Part shown: positions 15,875-23,554 of the stretch, in pieces | Position numbering within the stretch: position 1 is the first letter of the stretch | Layout of the letters: every line of letters starts with the position of its first letter | Assembly (NCBI RefSeq): GCF_011009015.1 | Contig: NZ_CP048878.1 | Span: 2,696,354 to 2,760,353 of the forward strand | Length of the DNA stretch: 64,000 bases | Source: Spartinivicinus ruber | GTDB lineage: Bacteria > Pseudomonadota > Gammaproteobacteria > Pseudomonadales > Zooshikellaceae | Direction of reading: 5' to 3' | Translations under genes and position numbers: made by a program | The notes under the pieces: generated by a model | Told to the model about the DNA's origin: nothing | Databases searched by the model: none | The model's input: only the letters and a program-made list of their open reading frames with translations

Positions 15875-16518
15875 CTAGTAAAGTAAAATATCGGTGCAGG
15901 GTAACGTATTAATAAGTGAGGCTCTACTGTTAGATCAAACTCTGGTCTGGTTGCAAGTTCTTCAAATGGTTCGTTCACTCCTCTTGGAAAGTAATCAAAT
16001 CGCCTTTTCTTCAGCATCATAAATAGGCTTTCATATGAAGTTGAAGTCTGCACTTTCAACCCATTTGACCTGAGAATTTGAGTATCTGGCCAATCATGTC
16101 CTTGACCGGCAACGAACTCCCTTAGTTGTTCAAGAGAGTTGATATCTTCAAAACGTTTTTCTTCTCGATTACGGATGATAAAAATACGATGTCCTAACAG
16201 TCCTTTAAGCAAAGGTATTCGAATGGGAGTAAATAAAGTTTCTCTTTCAATAGATGTCATTGAACATACGACATCCAACTGTCTACCCAATGAAGGAAAA
16301 GCTCTACTTTGTGTCATTTTAGATAAGGCTGGTACAAGATTGTATGGGCCATGGGATTCCACAGTTTTTGATAATGCGAGATTAAGGAGTTCTATGAAGT
16401 ATTGATTTCTTGTATCTCTAGTACTCGTGGGTTGAATATGCCTGATTTCTTGAGAGCTTGCTTGTACGTAATAAAAACCTAGAAAATATGTGATAATTAC
16501 TAAATATATAACTCTCAT
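15875..16518 (-). pseudogene. N-terminal part of a solute-binding-protein gene split by the 6-kb element
   Basis: It encodes a signal peptide (MRVIYLVIITYFLGFYYVQA) and about 215 residues of an SBP_bac_3-type protein: PLLKGLLGHRIFIIRNREE, FVAGQGHDWPDTQIL, TSYESLFMMLKKRRFDYFPR and YPAPIFYFTS. The native frame ends at the element boundary. As it stands, translation would run 15 codons into the repeat and stop at 15832. Joined to 9627-9867 it gives 294 aa, matching the 293-aa paralogue, with no other lesion, so the insertion looks recent. Confidence 0.88.
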
Positions 16519-16896
16519 TTTGCTGGCTTGACTTTATTGTATGTATTTTTTTAATAAATAATAGCTCTAAGGCATTTGAATGTGGGGAATCGTTTGTTTG
16601 TATCATTGATAAAAATCCTCAACCTTGTTTTATTAGTAAAGCCTTCTTAATCACACCTTATGTGACACCTATAAGACAGCTGATCAAGCCAAACAAATGA
16701 CAGAGGTAAGGTAAACAAATTGAAATGGGGAGTTAATAAAATAATAGCATATTGTTGGCTTGAGAAACTATACTAAAATTTATAATATGGATGCCAAAAT
16801 CAATGGCAGTTTGCAGGTTGTGAGAGATTAAATCTGATCTACAAAACTTAAAAATAAGTAAGACATGAGGAGTTACCCATTAACCTAAAGCTGTTG
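16519..16896. other. Intergenic region between two solute-binding-protein genes
   Basis: These 378 bp show no recognisable gene, terminator or repeat. The region presumably contains the promoter of the interrupted gene on the minus strand. Confidence 0.35.
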
Positions 16897-17649
16897 TTAC
16901 TGATCAAAGCCATGTTTGCGCATGATATCTTTATCAAGTCCTTTCTCTTTCATAATTGCAAAGCCTGTTTCAAATTCTTGGTATAATTGATCAGTGTTTG
17001 GTATAGCTTTTGATATCACTAGGTGTACAGTTATATCTTTCAACATCAGGGGATGTTGTTTGTATTGATTAGCTAATGAAGGGTAGTCAGTCGTTGAATA
17101 GTATTGAATCACTCGACTATCTGCAGTCACCAGCTCTAATCGATCAATCATAAGAAGCTTAATATTTTGTTTAGCACTAACAGCTTCATATTTATCTAGT
17201 TCTTTGGAGTTGTTGAACTCATCAGAATAATGATAACCTCTAACTATACCAATTCTATAAGGGGTCAATTCACTTAATGATGTGAAAGTAATATTTCGAG
17301 ATTTTTTACTATATAAGTATTGTCGGCTACGACATATTTCAGTTGAATATTTAAAGAATTTCTCTCTTTCCGGGACATAATATGCTCCTAAAAGAGCCTG
17401 GTATTTTCCTTTTTTGGTAAGTTCAAATGCACGCTTCCAAGAAGTAAATATAATTTTGACTTTCTTTCCTTGTAATCGGTAAGCGTCTTTTACTATTTCA
17501 GCAAAGAATCCTTCATTTTTTAAAAAGCGATCATAATAAGGTGGCCAGGATTCAGCTGAAAATAAGTAGTCATAGTCTTGAGTTTGGCTATGGCAGAGGT
17601 TGTAAATTGATAAATAGATGATCCATACAGCTAGACACTTTGGTTTCAT
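16897..17649 (-). CDS. Periplasmic solute-binding protein, SBP_bac_3 family
   Basis: The 250-aa protein has a signal peptide ending near CHSQTQ. Lobe motifs are FSAESWPPYYDRFLKNEGFF, IVKDAYRLQG, ALLGAYYVPEREKFFKYS, YRIGIVRGYHYSDEF, RLELVTADSRV and GFAIMKEKGLDKDIMRKHGF. This is the polar amino-acid type with the W.PY.....GF..EI.....R...K core. It has no transporter partner and is one of several solitary binding proteins in this region. The ligand is not predictable. Confidence 0.85.
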   Translation of the reverse strand: MKPKCLAVWIIYLSIYNLCHSQTQDYDYLFSAESWPPYYDRFLKNEGFFAEIVKDAYRLQGKKVKIIFTSWKRAFELTKKGKYQALLGAYYVPEREKFFKYSTEICRSRQYLYSKKSRNITFTSLSELTPYRIGIVRGYHYSDEFNNSKELDKYEAVSAKQNIKLLMIDRLELVTADSRVIQYYSTTDYPSLANQYKQHPLMLKDITVHLVISKAIPNTDQLYQEFETGFAIMKEKGLDKDIMRKHGFDQ

Positions 17650-17829
17650 ATAGTCTTATAGCCTATTTGTCCTCATGACTGTTACCATACTTAACATTCT
17701 ATCAAGTGTAGCTCAGTCATATATTGTTGCTCGATAACACAAAGTAGAACTATTGAGTTTCTTGATAAATTGGCTAAAGATACTTCTAAATCTCCTCTTT
17801 GCTTGTAGGCTACCTTAGTGCCAGTAATA

Positions 17830-17971
17830 TCCTGAATCACTCTCAGTAGCTACTTTCAATGCTGCCACTTATTATTCGAGGTTTCCAGGATTTCTTGCAA
17901 TATCAAATGCAGTTGGAAATGAACTAAACTTGCAAGTAAAGTTAAAACAGCAAGAAAAACAAAATGATTGA
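17830..17971 (+). pseudogene. Possible 3' gene remnant before the next binding-protein gene
   Basis: A 46-codon open stretch without start reads coding-like sequence (ATFNAATYYSRFPGFLAISN) and ends in TGA at 17969-17971, overlapping the start of the following gene. The protein is not recognised. It could be chance in AT-rich sequence. The rest of the 17650-17829 gap shows nothing. Confidence 0.25.
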
Positions 17972-18692
17972 TAAATGTACTCTTTCTTTGGGCATAGGCA
18001 TAATAACAGCTGTTCAAAACTGCTGTGCTGGTAGTGCATTAATTTTATCGACGGGTGATGGTTCAGATCCTCTAGTAAAGTTAGTTACCTTAATAATGAA
18101 GGAGGCTTATGGATCATTGAATGAAAAAGTAGAAGTACAACATTACCCTGGGTGGAAAAGAAGCCTAATTGAATCAAACAAAGGAAATACTGATGGAGAG
18201 CTTTTCCGAATCAAAGGGATTGATAAAAACTACCCAAATTTGATACGCGTTCCAGTGCCAGTGACTCATATCGAAGGAGTAGCCTTCACAAGAAAAGAAA
18301 AATTAAAGAGTGTTACTATTTCTAACTGGTCTAGCATAAGCCAGTATACAGTAAGTTATGTTAGTGGTATCAAGTTTATAGAAAATGGCACAAAAGGATT
18401 TTCAAATGTAGAAGCTTTATCTAGCCTACAACAGCTATTATATGTTGTGGGTGCCCGTAGAATAGACTTTGGAGTACATGATCGGATAAGTTTAATTACT
18501 CGAATCAAGAAATATAAATACAGCGATATTGTAATATTAGAGCCCCCTTTAGAAGAAGTACCATTATTTCATTATTTACATAAAAAAAATAAGCATCTGG
18601 TTTCTAAACTGAAAACTACACTACAGCTAATGATTGATAATAACCGAATTAAGGAAATCCGTACTGGATTTTTTGAAACCTTATCTAACTGA
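17964..18692 (+). CDS. Solute-binding-protein-like exported protein
   Basis: The 242-aa protein has a short signal (SLGIGIITAVQNCCAGSA). It has an SBP_bac_3-like layout: LSTGDGSDPLVKLVTLIMKE, HYPGWKRSLIESNKGNTDGE, GVAFTRKEK, YTVSYVSGIKFIEN, ARRIDFGVHDR and PLFHYLHKKNKHLVSKLKTT. This resembles the W-K-R-[AS] subgroup whose N-lobe carries WKR and a D-x-E segment. It is divergent from the preceding SBP gene, with no permease nearby. Confidence 0.75.
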   Translation: MIDKCTLSLGIGIITAVQNCCAGSALILSTGDGSDPLVKLVTLIMKEAYGSLNEKVEVQHYPGWKRSLIESNKGNTDGELFRIKGIDKNYPNLIRVPVPVTHIEGVAFTRKEKLKSVTISNWSSISQYTVSYVSGIKFIENGTKGFSNVEALSSLQQLLYVVGARRIDFGVHDRISLITRIKKYKYSDIVILEPPLEEVPLFHYLHKKNKHLVSKLKTTLQLMIDNNRIKEIRTGFFETLSN

Positions 18693-18693
18693 T

Positions 18694-18897
18694 ATGTCTA
18701 TTTCATGGGATGGATGCCAATACCGAAAATATGGATATTATGCTTTATCTCAAACCCAACTGGATTTTGACTGTTTTGATTATCTTATACAGCAGGCGGA
18801 TAAAGGTGTGTTATTAAAGCTAATTGGTGATTCGCTTTCAGGTAGTTTGGATTTAGGAGGATGGAGCGATCCTGTTGACCAGAACATTTTAGTATGA
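18694..18897 (+). CDS. Small hypothetical ORF or gene fragment
   Basis: ATG 18694 lies one base after the stop of the preceding gene and opens 67 codons (MSISWDGCQYRKYGYYALSQ, then FDYLIQQADKGVLLKLIGDS). The composition is protein-like. No family is recognised, and the frame overlaps the convergent membrane protein gene by 9 bp. It could be a translationally coupled small gene or a remnant of a larger one. Confidence 0.3.
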   Translation: MSISWDGCQYRKYGYYALSQTQLDFDCFDYLIQQADKGVLLKLIGDSLSGSLDLGGWSDPVDQNILV

Positions 18898-19254
18898 TCG
18901 AATCCAGTAGGACAGTATGCGAAAAGTCATCAGTACCAATAATACAGAAGTTACAAGGAAAAATATACTTATAGTCCAGTACCAGGCACGTTTAAGCTTG
19001 TACTTAAGTTTTTTGAAAAAACCTATTTTTTGATTAGGGAATTCAGGTGCTGAGCAAAAAGTGACTATGAAATAGTGTGTACTAACAGCCCAAAGAAGAC
19101 CAATAAAACTGGGTATAAGGAAAAAATCATCTTCATGTGATCTAGATGTCAAAAAGATATAGCTGACTGATATTAAACAAGTAAGCCCTATAATTATTGA
19201 CGGTATACGAAGTATATAAATGGTTTGAGCAGTTAGCTTTAACTTATCAATCAT
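18889..19254 (-). CDS. Hypothetical integral membrane protein
   Basis: The product is 121 aa from MIDKLK; an upstream start at 19296 would give 135 aa. It has about four hydrophobic segments (IYILRIPSIIIGLTCLISVS, DFFLIPSFIGLLWAVST, TISIFFLVTSVLLVLMTF) separated by a basic loop KKLKYKLKRAW. No family is recognised. The two possible starts lack strong ribosome-binding sites. Confidence 0.5.
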   Translation of the reverse strand: MIDKLKLTAQTIYILRIPSIIIGLTCLISVSYIFLTSRSHEDDFFLIPSFIGLLWAVSTHYFIVTFCSAPEFPNQKIGFFKKLKYKLKRAWYWTISIFFLVTSVLLVLMTFRILSYWIRSY

Positions 19255-19296
19255 AGTTTTACGGCATGTTATACGACTAAAACTACATAATATCAA

Positions 19297-19610
19297 AAAT
19301 AAATAAACTTATAAATTAAATCTGTGATCACCTGCCATTAAAGTTACCGCATTGATGGCTAAATAAACTACAATAGTGTGGGTGGTTAAAGCAGTAGAGT
19401 ATAGGTTGTATGGTAGCAAAGGACAGGAGTATTGGCGTTTGTTTTTAGGAGTATGATAATGAAAAATATCTTAATAATTAATTTATGTATTGCTAAACTT
19501 AATGAGTAGCTTACGATAAACAAAAGTCAGGTTCTTATACTAAATTAGCATTAACAATAAGTGAAATTATAGCTACTATTAGATTCCTTTAACTCAAGGA
19601 ATGATAGTTT
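19297..19610. other. Intergenic region before the choice-of-anchor I gene
   Basis: No gene or clear repeat is visible in these 314 bp. It marks the switch from AT-rich accessory sequence to more typical chromosomal composition and should contain the promoter of the downstream lipoprotein gene. Confidence 0.3.
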
Positions 19611-21398
19611 ATGCTAATTAAACAACCATCTCTTTTAGCTTTAATCCTACCGAGTGTACTATTTAGCGCTTGTGCGACAAGTGATTTACAACATCATTTA
19701 GACATTCAGTGTGGGTTCTTGCAACAACCCACACCAACCATTGGGGAGCTGAGTGGTTTAACGCTTATTGGCACTTCAATAGCTGATGCAACATTTGCAA
19801 CCTCAGCGGCTGAAATTGTGAGTTATGATAGTTGTACTGATAGGCTGTATGTTGTAAATGCCCAAGCGAAGCAAGTAGATGTACTGGCAATGAATGAGCA
19901 GGGGAAACCAATAACAATTGGCGCGATTAAGCTGCATGCAGCGGCGAAAGCTGCTGATATTGATATTGGTGCTGCGAATAGTGTTTCCACCCATGGAGGA
20001 CTGATTGCCGTGGCTATTGAGAATGTTAATAAGCAAGCCAATGGCCTGATCGCTTTGTATCGCTCGGATAATTTAAACTTGATTACTACTTATACAACAG
20101 GTGCATTACCTGACATGGTGAGCTTTTCAAAAGATGGACGTTATTTGGCGACGGCGAATGAAGGGGAGCCCAGTGCAAATTACCAGGTAGATCCAGAGGG
20201 CAGTGTCACTTTAGTTGATCTGGCTAAGGGGCCACTGAATCCGAAAATTCATCAAATTGATTTTAAGGCATTTAATAAAACTGGTTCACGTTATAATGAG
20301 TTGCCAGCGGCTGTGCGAGTTTCAGGCCCCAATGCTTCAGTAGCCCAGGACTTGGAACCTGAATATCTGAGTTTTGCTGATAATGGTAAACTGTATGTGT
20401 CGTTGCAGGAAAACAATGCACTAGCTGCCATTGATGTTGCTACAGCAAATGTAGATGCTATTTTTGGTTTAGGTGGAAAGTCATGGGTAAACTCTGCTTT
20501 GGATGCGTCTAATAAAGACAAAAAAATAGGTAACTTTAAAAACTATTTGCAGTTAGAAAGTTTATACATGCCAGATGCTATCGCCAGTTACACGGTTAAT
20601 GGCCAAACGTATATAGCAACGGCAAATGAGGGTGATAGCCGTGAGTATGGCTTTGAGACTACCCAGCAATTGTGTGATCAGGCTGGTTATACATGGGGCG
20701 ACGATGACTATAGCAGCACTTCGAACTATACAACAAAAGATGGGGTTTGTATTGCTCATACTGATGAGATTCGTGGTAAAAAACTGAAGGTTGATGCCGC
20801 ACACCCTTTAGTCGATGCATTAAAAGACAAGCAACAGCTTGCCAGACTAAATGTGGTTAAATCCAAGTCAACTCTTGGAGCCAATGAGCCTGTTTATACC
20901 TTTGGTGCACGTTCTTTTTCCATTTGGGATGAAAACGGCAAGCTTATTTTTGATAGTGGTGACCAATTTAGCCGGCTAATTTTTACCTTGGAACCCAAAC
21001 ATTTAAATAGTACCTATGATAATAATCAAAGTGGGGATAACCGCAGTGATGATAAAGGAGTTGAGCCTGAAGTCATTGAAATAGCCTCAGTTAATGATCG
21101 CCACTATGCTTTTATTGGCTTAGAACGTCAAGGAGGCATAATGGTATACGACATTACTGACCCTGCTAATGGTCGTTTGATCACTTATGTTAATAACCGT
21201 CATTATGATCAAGCAGTATGTACGAAAGTGGATGATGGTGAATGTAAAAATGGAGTTTATAATTCCTTGGTAGGTGACTTAGGGCCAGAATCAATTGAAT
21301 ATTTTCAGCGCCAAGGTAAGCATTATTTAGCGGTGGGTAATGAAATAAGTGGCACCACTTCGGTTTACCAATTACAGTTTGGTGTTACAACGCCTTAA
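19611..21398 (+). CDS. Choice-of-anchor I family lipoprotein, beta-propeller
   Basis: The 595-aa protein starts with a lipoprotein signal (LPSVLFSAC, Cys near residue 21). It has the repeated beta-propeller motifs of choice-of-anchor I / mesenchyme-glycoprotein-like proteins: GALPDMVSFSKDGRYLATAN-EGEPS, then DLEPEYLSFADNGKLYVSLQ-ENNA, YIATANEGDSREY, FGARSFSIWDENGKLIFDSG, and GVEPEVIEIA, GPESIEYF and LAVGNEISGT. Related proteins are secreted and often co-occur with phosphatases or nucleases. AAGGA precedes the ATG. A terminator follows. Confidence 0.88.
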   Translation: MLIKQPSLLALILPSVLFSACATSDLQHHLDIQCGFLQQPTPTIGELSGLTLIGTSIADATFATSAAEIVSYDSCTDRLYVVNAQAKQVDVLAMNEQGKPITIGAIKLHAAAKAADIDIGAANSVSTHGGLIAVAIENVNKQANGLIALYRSDNLNLITTYTTGALPDMVSFSKDGRYLATANEGEPSANYQVDPEGSVTLVDLAKGPLNPKIHQIDFKAFNKTGSRYNELPAAVRVSGPNASVAQDLEPEYLSFADNGKLYVSLQENNALAAIDVATANVDAIFGLGGKSWVNSALDASNKDKKIGNFKNYLQLESLYMPDAIASYTVNGQTYIATANEGDSREYGFETTQQLCDQAGYTWGDDDYSSTSNYTTKDGVCIAHTDEIRGKKLKVDAAHPLVDALKDKQQLARLNVVKSKSTLGANEPVYTFGARSFSIWDENGKLIFDSGDQFSRLIFTLEPKHLNSTYDNNQSGDNRSDDKGVEPEVIEIASVNDRHYAFIGLERQGGIMVYDITDPANGRLITYVNNRHYDQAVCTKVDDGECKNGVYNSLVGDLGPESIEYFQRQGKHYLAVGNEISGTTSVYQLQFGVTTP

Positions 21399-21406
21399 AA
21401 AACTCT

Positions 21407-21436
21407 CCCTGAACAATAAAAGTGCATTGCTCAGGG
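21407..21436 (+). terminator. Terminator-like hairpin between lipoprotein and phosphorylase genes
   Basis: CCCTGA-a-CAAT pairs with ATTG-c-TCAGGG around an 8-base loop, followed by a T-rich stretch. It lies 9 bp after the upstream stop and immediately before the next gene. Confidence 0.6.
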
Positions 21437-21446
21437 TTATTCTTTT

Positions 21447-22235
21447 ATGATTAGAGCTATTTTTATGTTTTGGGATCAAGCAGAGCAAGTAACTGAACAA
21501 GCGTTAGCTGTGGGTAGTTTGTTACCTATTGCGACCCAGCCTAGTGTGATAGAAGAGGCGGGGATTCAATTTTTATTGCATACCAAACTAAAGACCTTTA
21601 ATAAAAAAACTGCAGTGAGTAATAAAAAAGTAACTAACCCTTTTTTACCTTTTGAGCAGGATATGTATGTGGGAGAGGCGGGGGATAGCCATGTGTGTTT
21701 ATTAAATAAATTTCCCGTGTTACTGCATCATTTACTGATTTGTACTCGTCGTTATGAAGCACAAACTTTACCATTGACCCTGGAGAATTTCGAAGCCTGG
21801 TTGTTAGGGGTGACGACACCTGATGTATTGGGATTTTATAATGGTGGCGAAGCAGCAGGTGCCAGTCAAATGCATCGTCATATGCAATTAGTGAAAACTG
21901 AGATTCCAATGGTGAAAATTATTAGCAGTGGTAATTTAGCTTTTAAACATCAGTTGTATTATTTTACTGATTTAAAGGCAGAAGACTTATTTTCTGCCTA
22001 TCAGGAAGCAATGTACCAATTAGGTTTAATTATTGATGGCCAATGTCTGCCCTATAATATTTTATTAACCAAACAATGGATGTTAATTCTACCACGAACA
22101 AAAGCACAGTTAAATGAGCTATTGGTTAACGGCTTAAATTACACAGGACGCTTTTTAGTAAAAAATAATGAACAAGCACAATGGCTACGGCAATATGGAT
22201 TTCTTCGGGTTTTAGCTGAATGTGGACAAGTATAA
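21447..22235 (+). CDS. ATP adenylyltransferase (Ap4A phosphorylase)
   Basis: The 262-aa enzyme resembles yeast APA1/2 and cyanobacterial Ap4A phosphorylases. The N-terminal part reads WDQAEQVTEQALAVGSLLPI. NPFLPFEQDMYVG is followed by LLNKFPVLLHHLLICTRRYE. The active site is GGEAAGASQMHRHMQLV, the HxHxQ variant of the HIT-like motif. The C-terminal DUF4922-like domain has PYNILLTKQWMLILPR. It degrades diadenosine tetraphosphate using phosphate. ATG 21465 (MFWDQ) is an alternative start closer to family length. Confidence 0.9.
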   Translation: MIRAIFMFWDQAEQVTEQALAVGSLLPIATQPSVIEEAGIQFLLHTKLKTFNKKTAVSNKKVTNPFLPFEQDMYVGEAGDSHVCLLNKFPVLLHHLLICTRRYEAQTLPLTLENFEAWLLGVTTPDVLGFYNGGEAAGASQMHRHMQLVKTEIPMVKIISSGNLAFKHQLYYFTDLKAEDLFSAYQEAMYQLGLIIDGQCLPYNILLTKQWMLILPRTKAQLNELLVNGLNYTGRFLVKNNEQAQWLRQYGFLRVLAECGQV

Positions 22236-22347
22236 AATTTGTGCTAACAGCCAAATTATTTCTCCAGATTATATTGCCTGTATGGATTTTGGCTGGAATA
22301 GTGAATTTAAATGATTGATAAAGTTGGCGTTGGGTAGAAATTGCAAG

Positions 22348-22384
22348 CAAAAAAAACCCGAATCCTGGGGGATGAATTCGGGTT
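22348..22384 (-). terminator. Rho-independent terminator, minus strand
   Basis: AACCCGAAT (22355-22363) pairs with ATTCGGGTT (22376-22384). Read on the minus strand, the hairpin is followed by eight Ts. It could end transcription from the YiiX-like gene 240 bp upstream or from a small RNA in between. Confidence 0.8.
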
Positions 22385-22490
22385 AAGACCATTAGGAGTG
22401 AAACAAAGGTACACAATCCTACGTACCGAGGTCATATTGACCTAGACTGATGTGGCTTTAGGGGGATTAAGTCACATCAGTAATTTAAGT
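22348..22490 (-). ncRNA. Candidate structured small RNA or 3' UTR
   Basis: On the minus strand three hairpins follow in series: CTGATGTG/CACATCAG (22447-22480), AGGTCA-TAT-TGACCT (22429-22443) and the T-tailed terminator at 22355-22384. No reading frame covers them. This could be an independent small RNA or a long structured 3' UTR of the YiiX-like gene. Confidence 0.3.
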
Positions 22491-22626
22491 ATTGATGATG
22501 ATGCTAATTCCTCCAGCGAAAACTGAGGCATTTTTAAATTCATTTAGCATAAGCAGAGTGCTAAGTATGTAGGGGGCATTGTCATTATTTTGCCATCAAC
22601 CCTTCGTAAATGATTTATCCAGTTAT

Positions 22627-23523
22627 TTAACGGGGATTTTCCTTAGGCTTCTGGGAGGGTAAAGCCATTTCGTTATCAGCAATAGCGACGATGCTGTTTT
22701 CTGATTCGCCGGGGGCTAGATATAAATCTGCTTCTTCACTATCCAGTGGGATGTTGCCATTCCAGGGTAATAACCGGTAGCTAGCGTGGTGACTGTAGTC
22801 AATAAATGGGTATTTAATAATTTTGAAGTAAGGGGAATAGTCAAAATCTCTGGGAGCACAAAGCTTAGGGTTGCGTCTGAATAACTGCACCCTCCCATCA
22901 ACTGAGTTGGTTTTTACCAAGGGTAAGATAGGAAATTGCACACTATTGAATGCTTCGGCAATCATGGTAGAGCAAACAGTTTTGGTGGTGGGACCAGCCC
23001 CTTTAGCAAATAAGGAAGAGCGCCAGCGTCGGGGTAATAGCCGCCAGGGGAACAGGAATCGAGCCAAGTCGAAAATCTGCCGGACATCATATTCCACGCC
23101 CACTCTACTCACAGAATAGTTAATGATTTTCTGTGCATCTTGGTATTTAAGCCCCCGAGGGCGGCAAATCCGTAGATGCTCTTTTTCATAAACGGTAATT
23201 GCTCTGATTACTGTCCCCATGCCCAGCTCACTTTCAACCAACAGCTGGCTATCGGGGCTGCAATCACACTGCTCCTTAACTTGTTCGCGGGTTTCTGCAT
23301 CTTCTATATCATGCAGACGGCCGATGTATAAAGCAGCATGAGACCAAGGGCTTTGGGTGATGACTTTAATAACTTCGCTAACTCGGGAACGCCCTTCAAC
23401 CAGGATAATATCGCAAGGCTTTAACTCATAGCGGATGCGCTCAAAATCACACATGGGGGCGCGTCGCATTTTGCGTTGATGGGTTAGCCCTTTGGTAATA
23501 AGGCGAGCGGTTTTGCCAAGCAT
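22627..23523 (-). CDS. YiiX-type permuted NlpC/P60 (papain-like) hydrolase
   Basis: The 298-aa protein carries the motifs of the YiiX/YebB C92 family. LKPCDIILVEGRS begins the domain. SPWSHAALYIG carries the catalytic His, and TKTVCSTMIAEAF carries the catalytic Cys, in the His-before-Cys permuted order. SRVGVEYDVRQIFDLARF lies between. Such enzymes act on amide or ester bonds, often lipid-linked. It has no clear signal peptide. The C-terminal 70 residues or so are an extension of unknown role. It is transcribed with or just after the class V aminotransferase upstream. Confidence 0.82.
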   Translation of the reverse strand: MLGKTARLITKGLTHQRKMRRAPMCDFERIRYELKPCDIILVEGRSRVSEVIKVITQSPWSHAALYIGRLHDIEDAETREQVKEQCDCSPDSQLLVESELGMGTVIRAITVYEKEHLRICRPRGLKYQDAQKIINYSVSRVGVEYDVRQIFDLARFLFPWRLLPRRWRSSLFAKGAGPTTKTVCSTMIAEAFNSVQFPILPLVKTNSVDGRVQLFRRNPKLCAPRDFDYSPYFKIIKYPFIDYSHHASYRLLPWNGNIPLDSEEADLYLAPGESENSIVAIADNEMALPSQKPKENPR

Positions 23524-23554
23524 GTGTGTTTTGTTACAACCTGATATTTACCAA

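Larger units (their letters stand above)
9868..15878. mobile_element. Candidate non-autonomous transposon carrying an ovothiol cassette
   Basis: Terminal inverted repeats of 123 bp (9872-9994) and 122 bp (15753-15874) begin TGCTTCAACC at both outer ends. They differ by three substitutions and one indel, plus divergent inner edges. CTAG flanks both ends (9868-9871 and 15875-15878) as a 4-bp target duplication. Excision in silico restores an 885-bp solute-binding-protein gene. The cargo is a Rieske oxygenase, a DMT-type permease, OvoA, an SBP-like protein and an HNH fragment. No transposase is present, so movement would need one supplied in trans. CTAG fits the YTAR target preference I recall for IS701-type elements, but the family assignment is inference. 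Confidence 0.85.
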
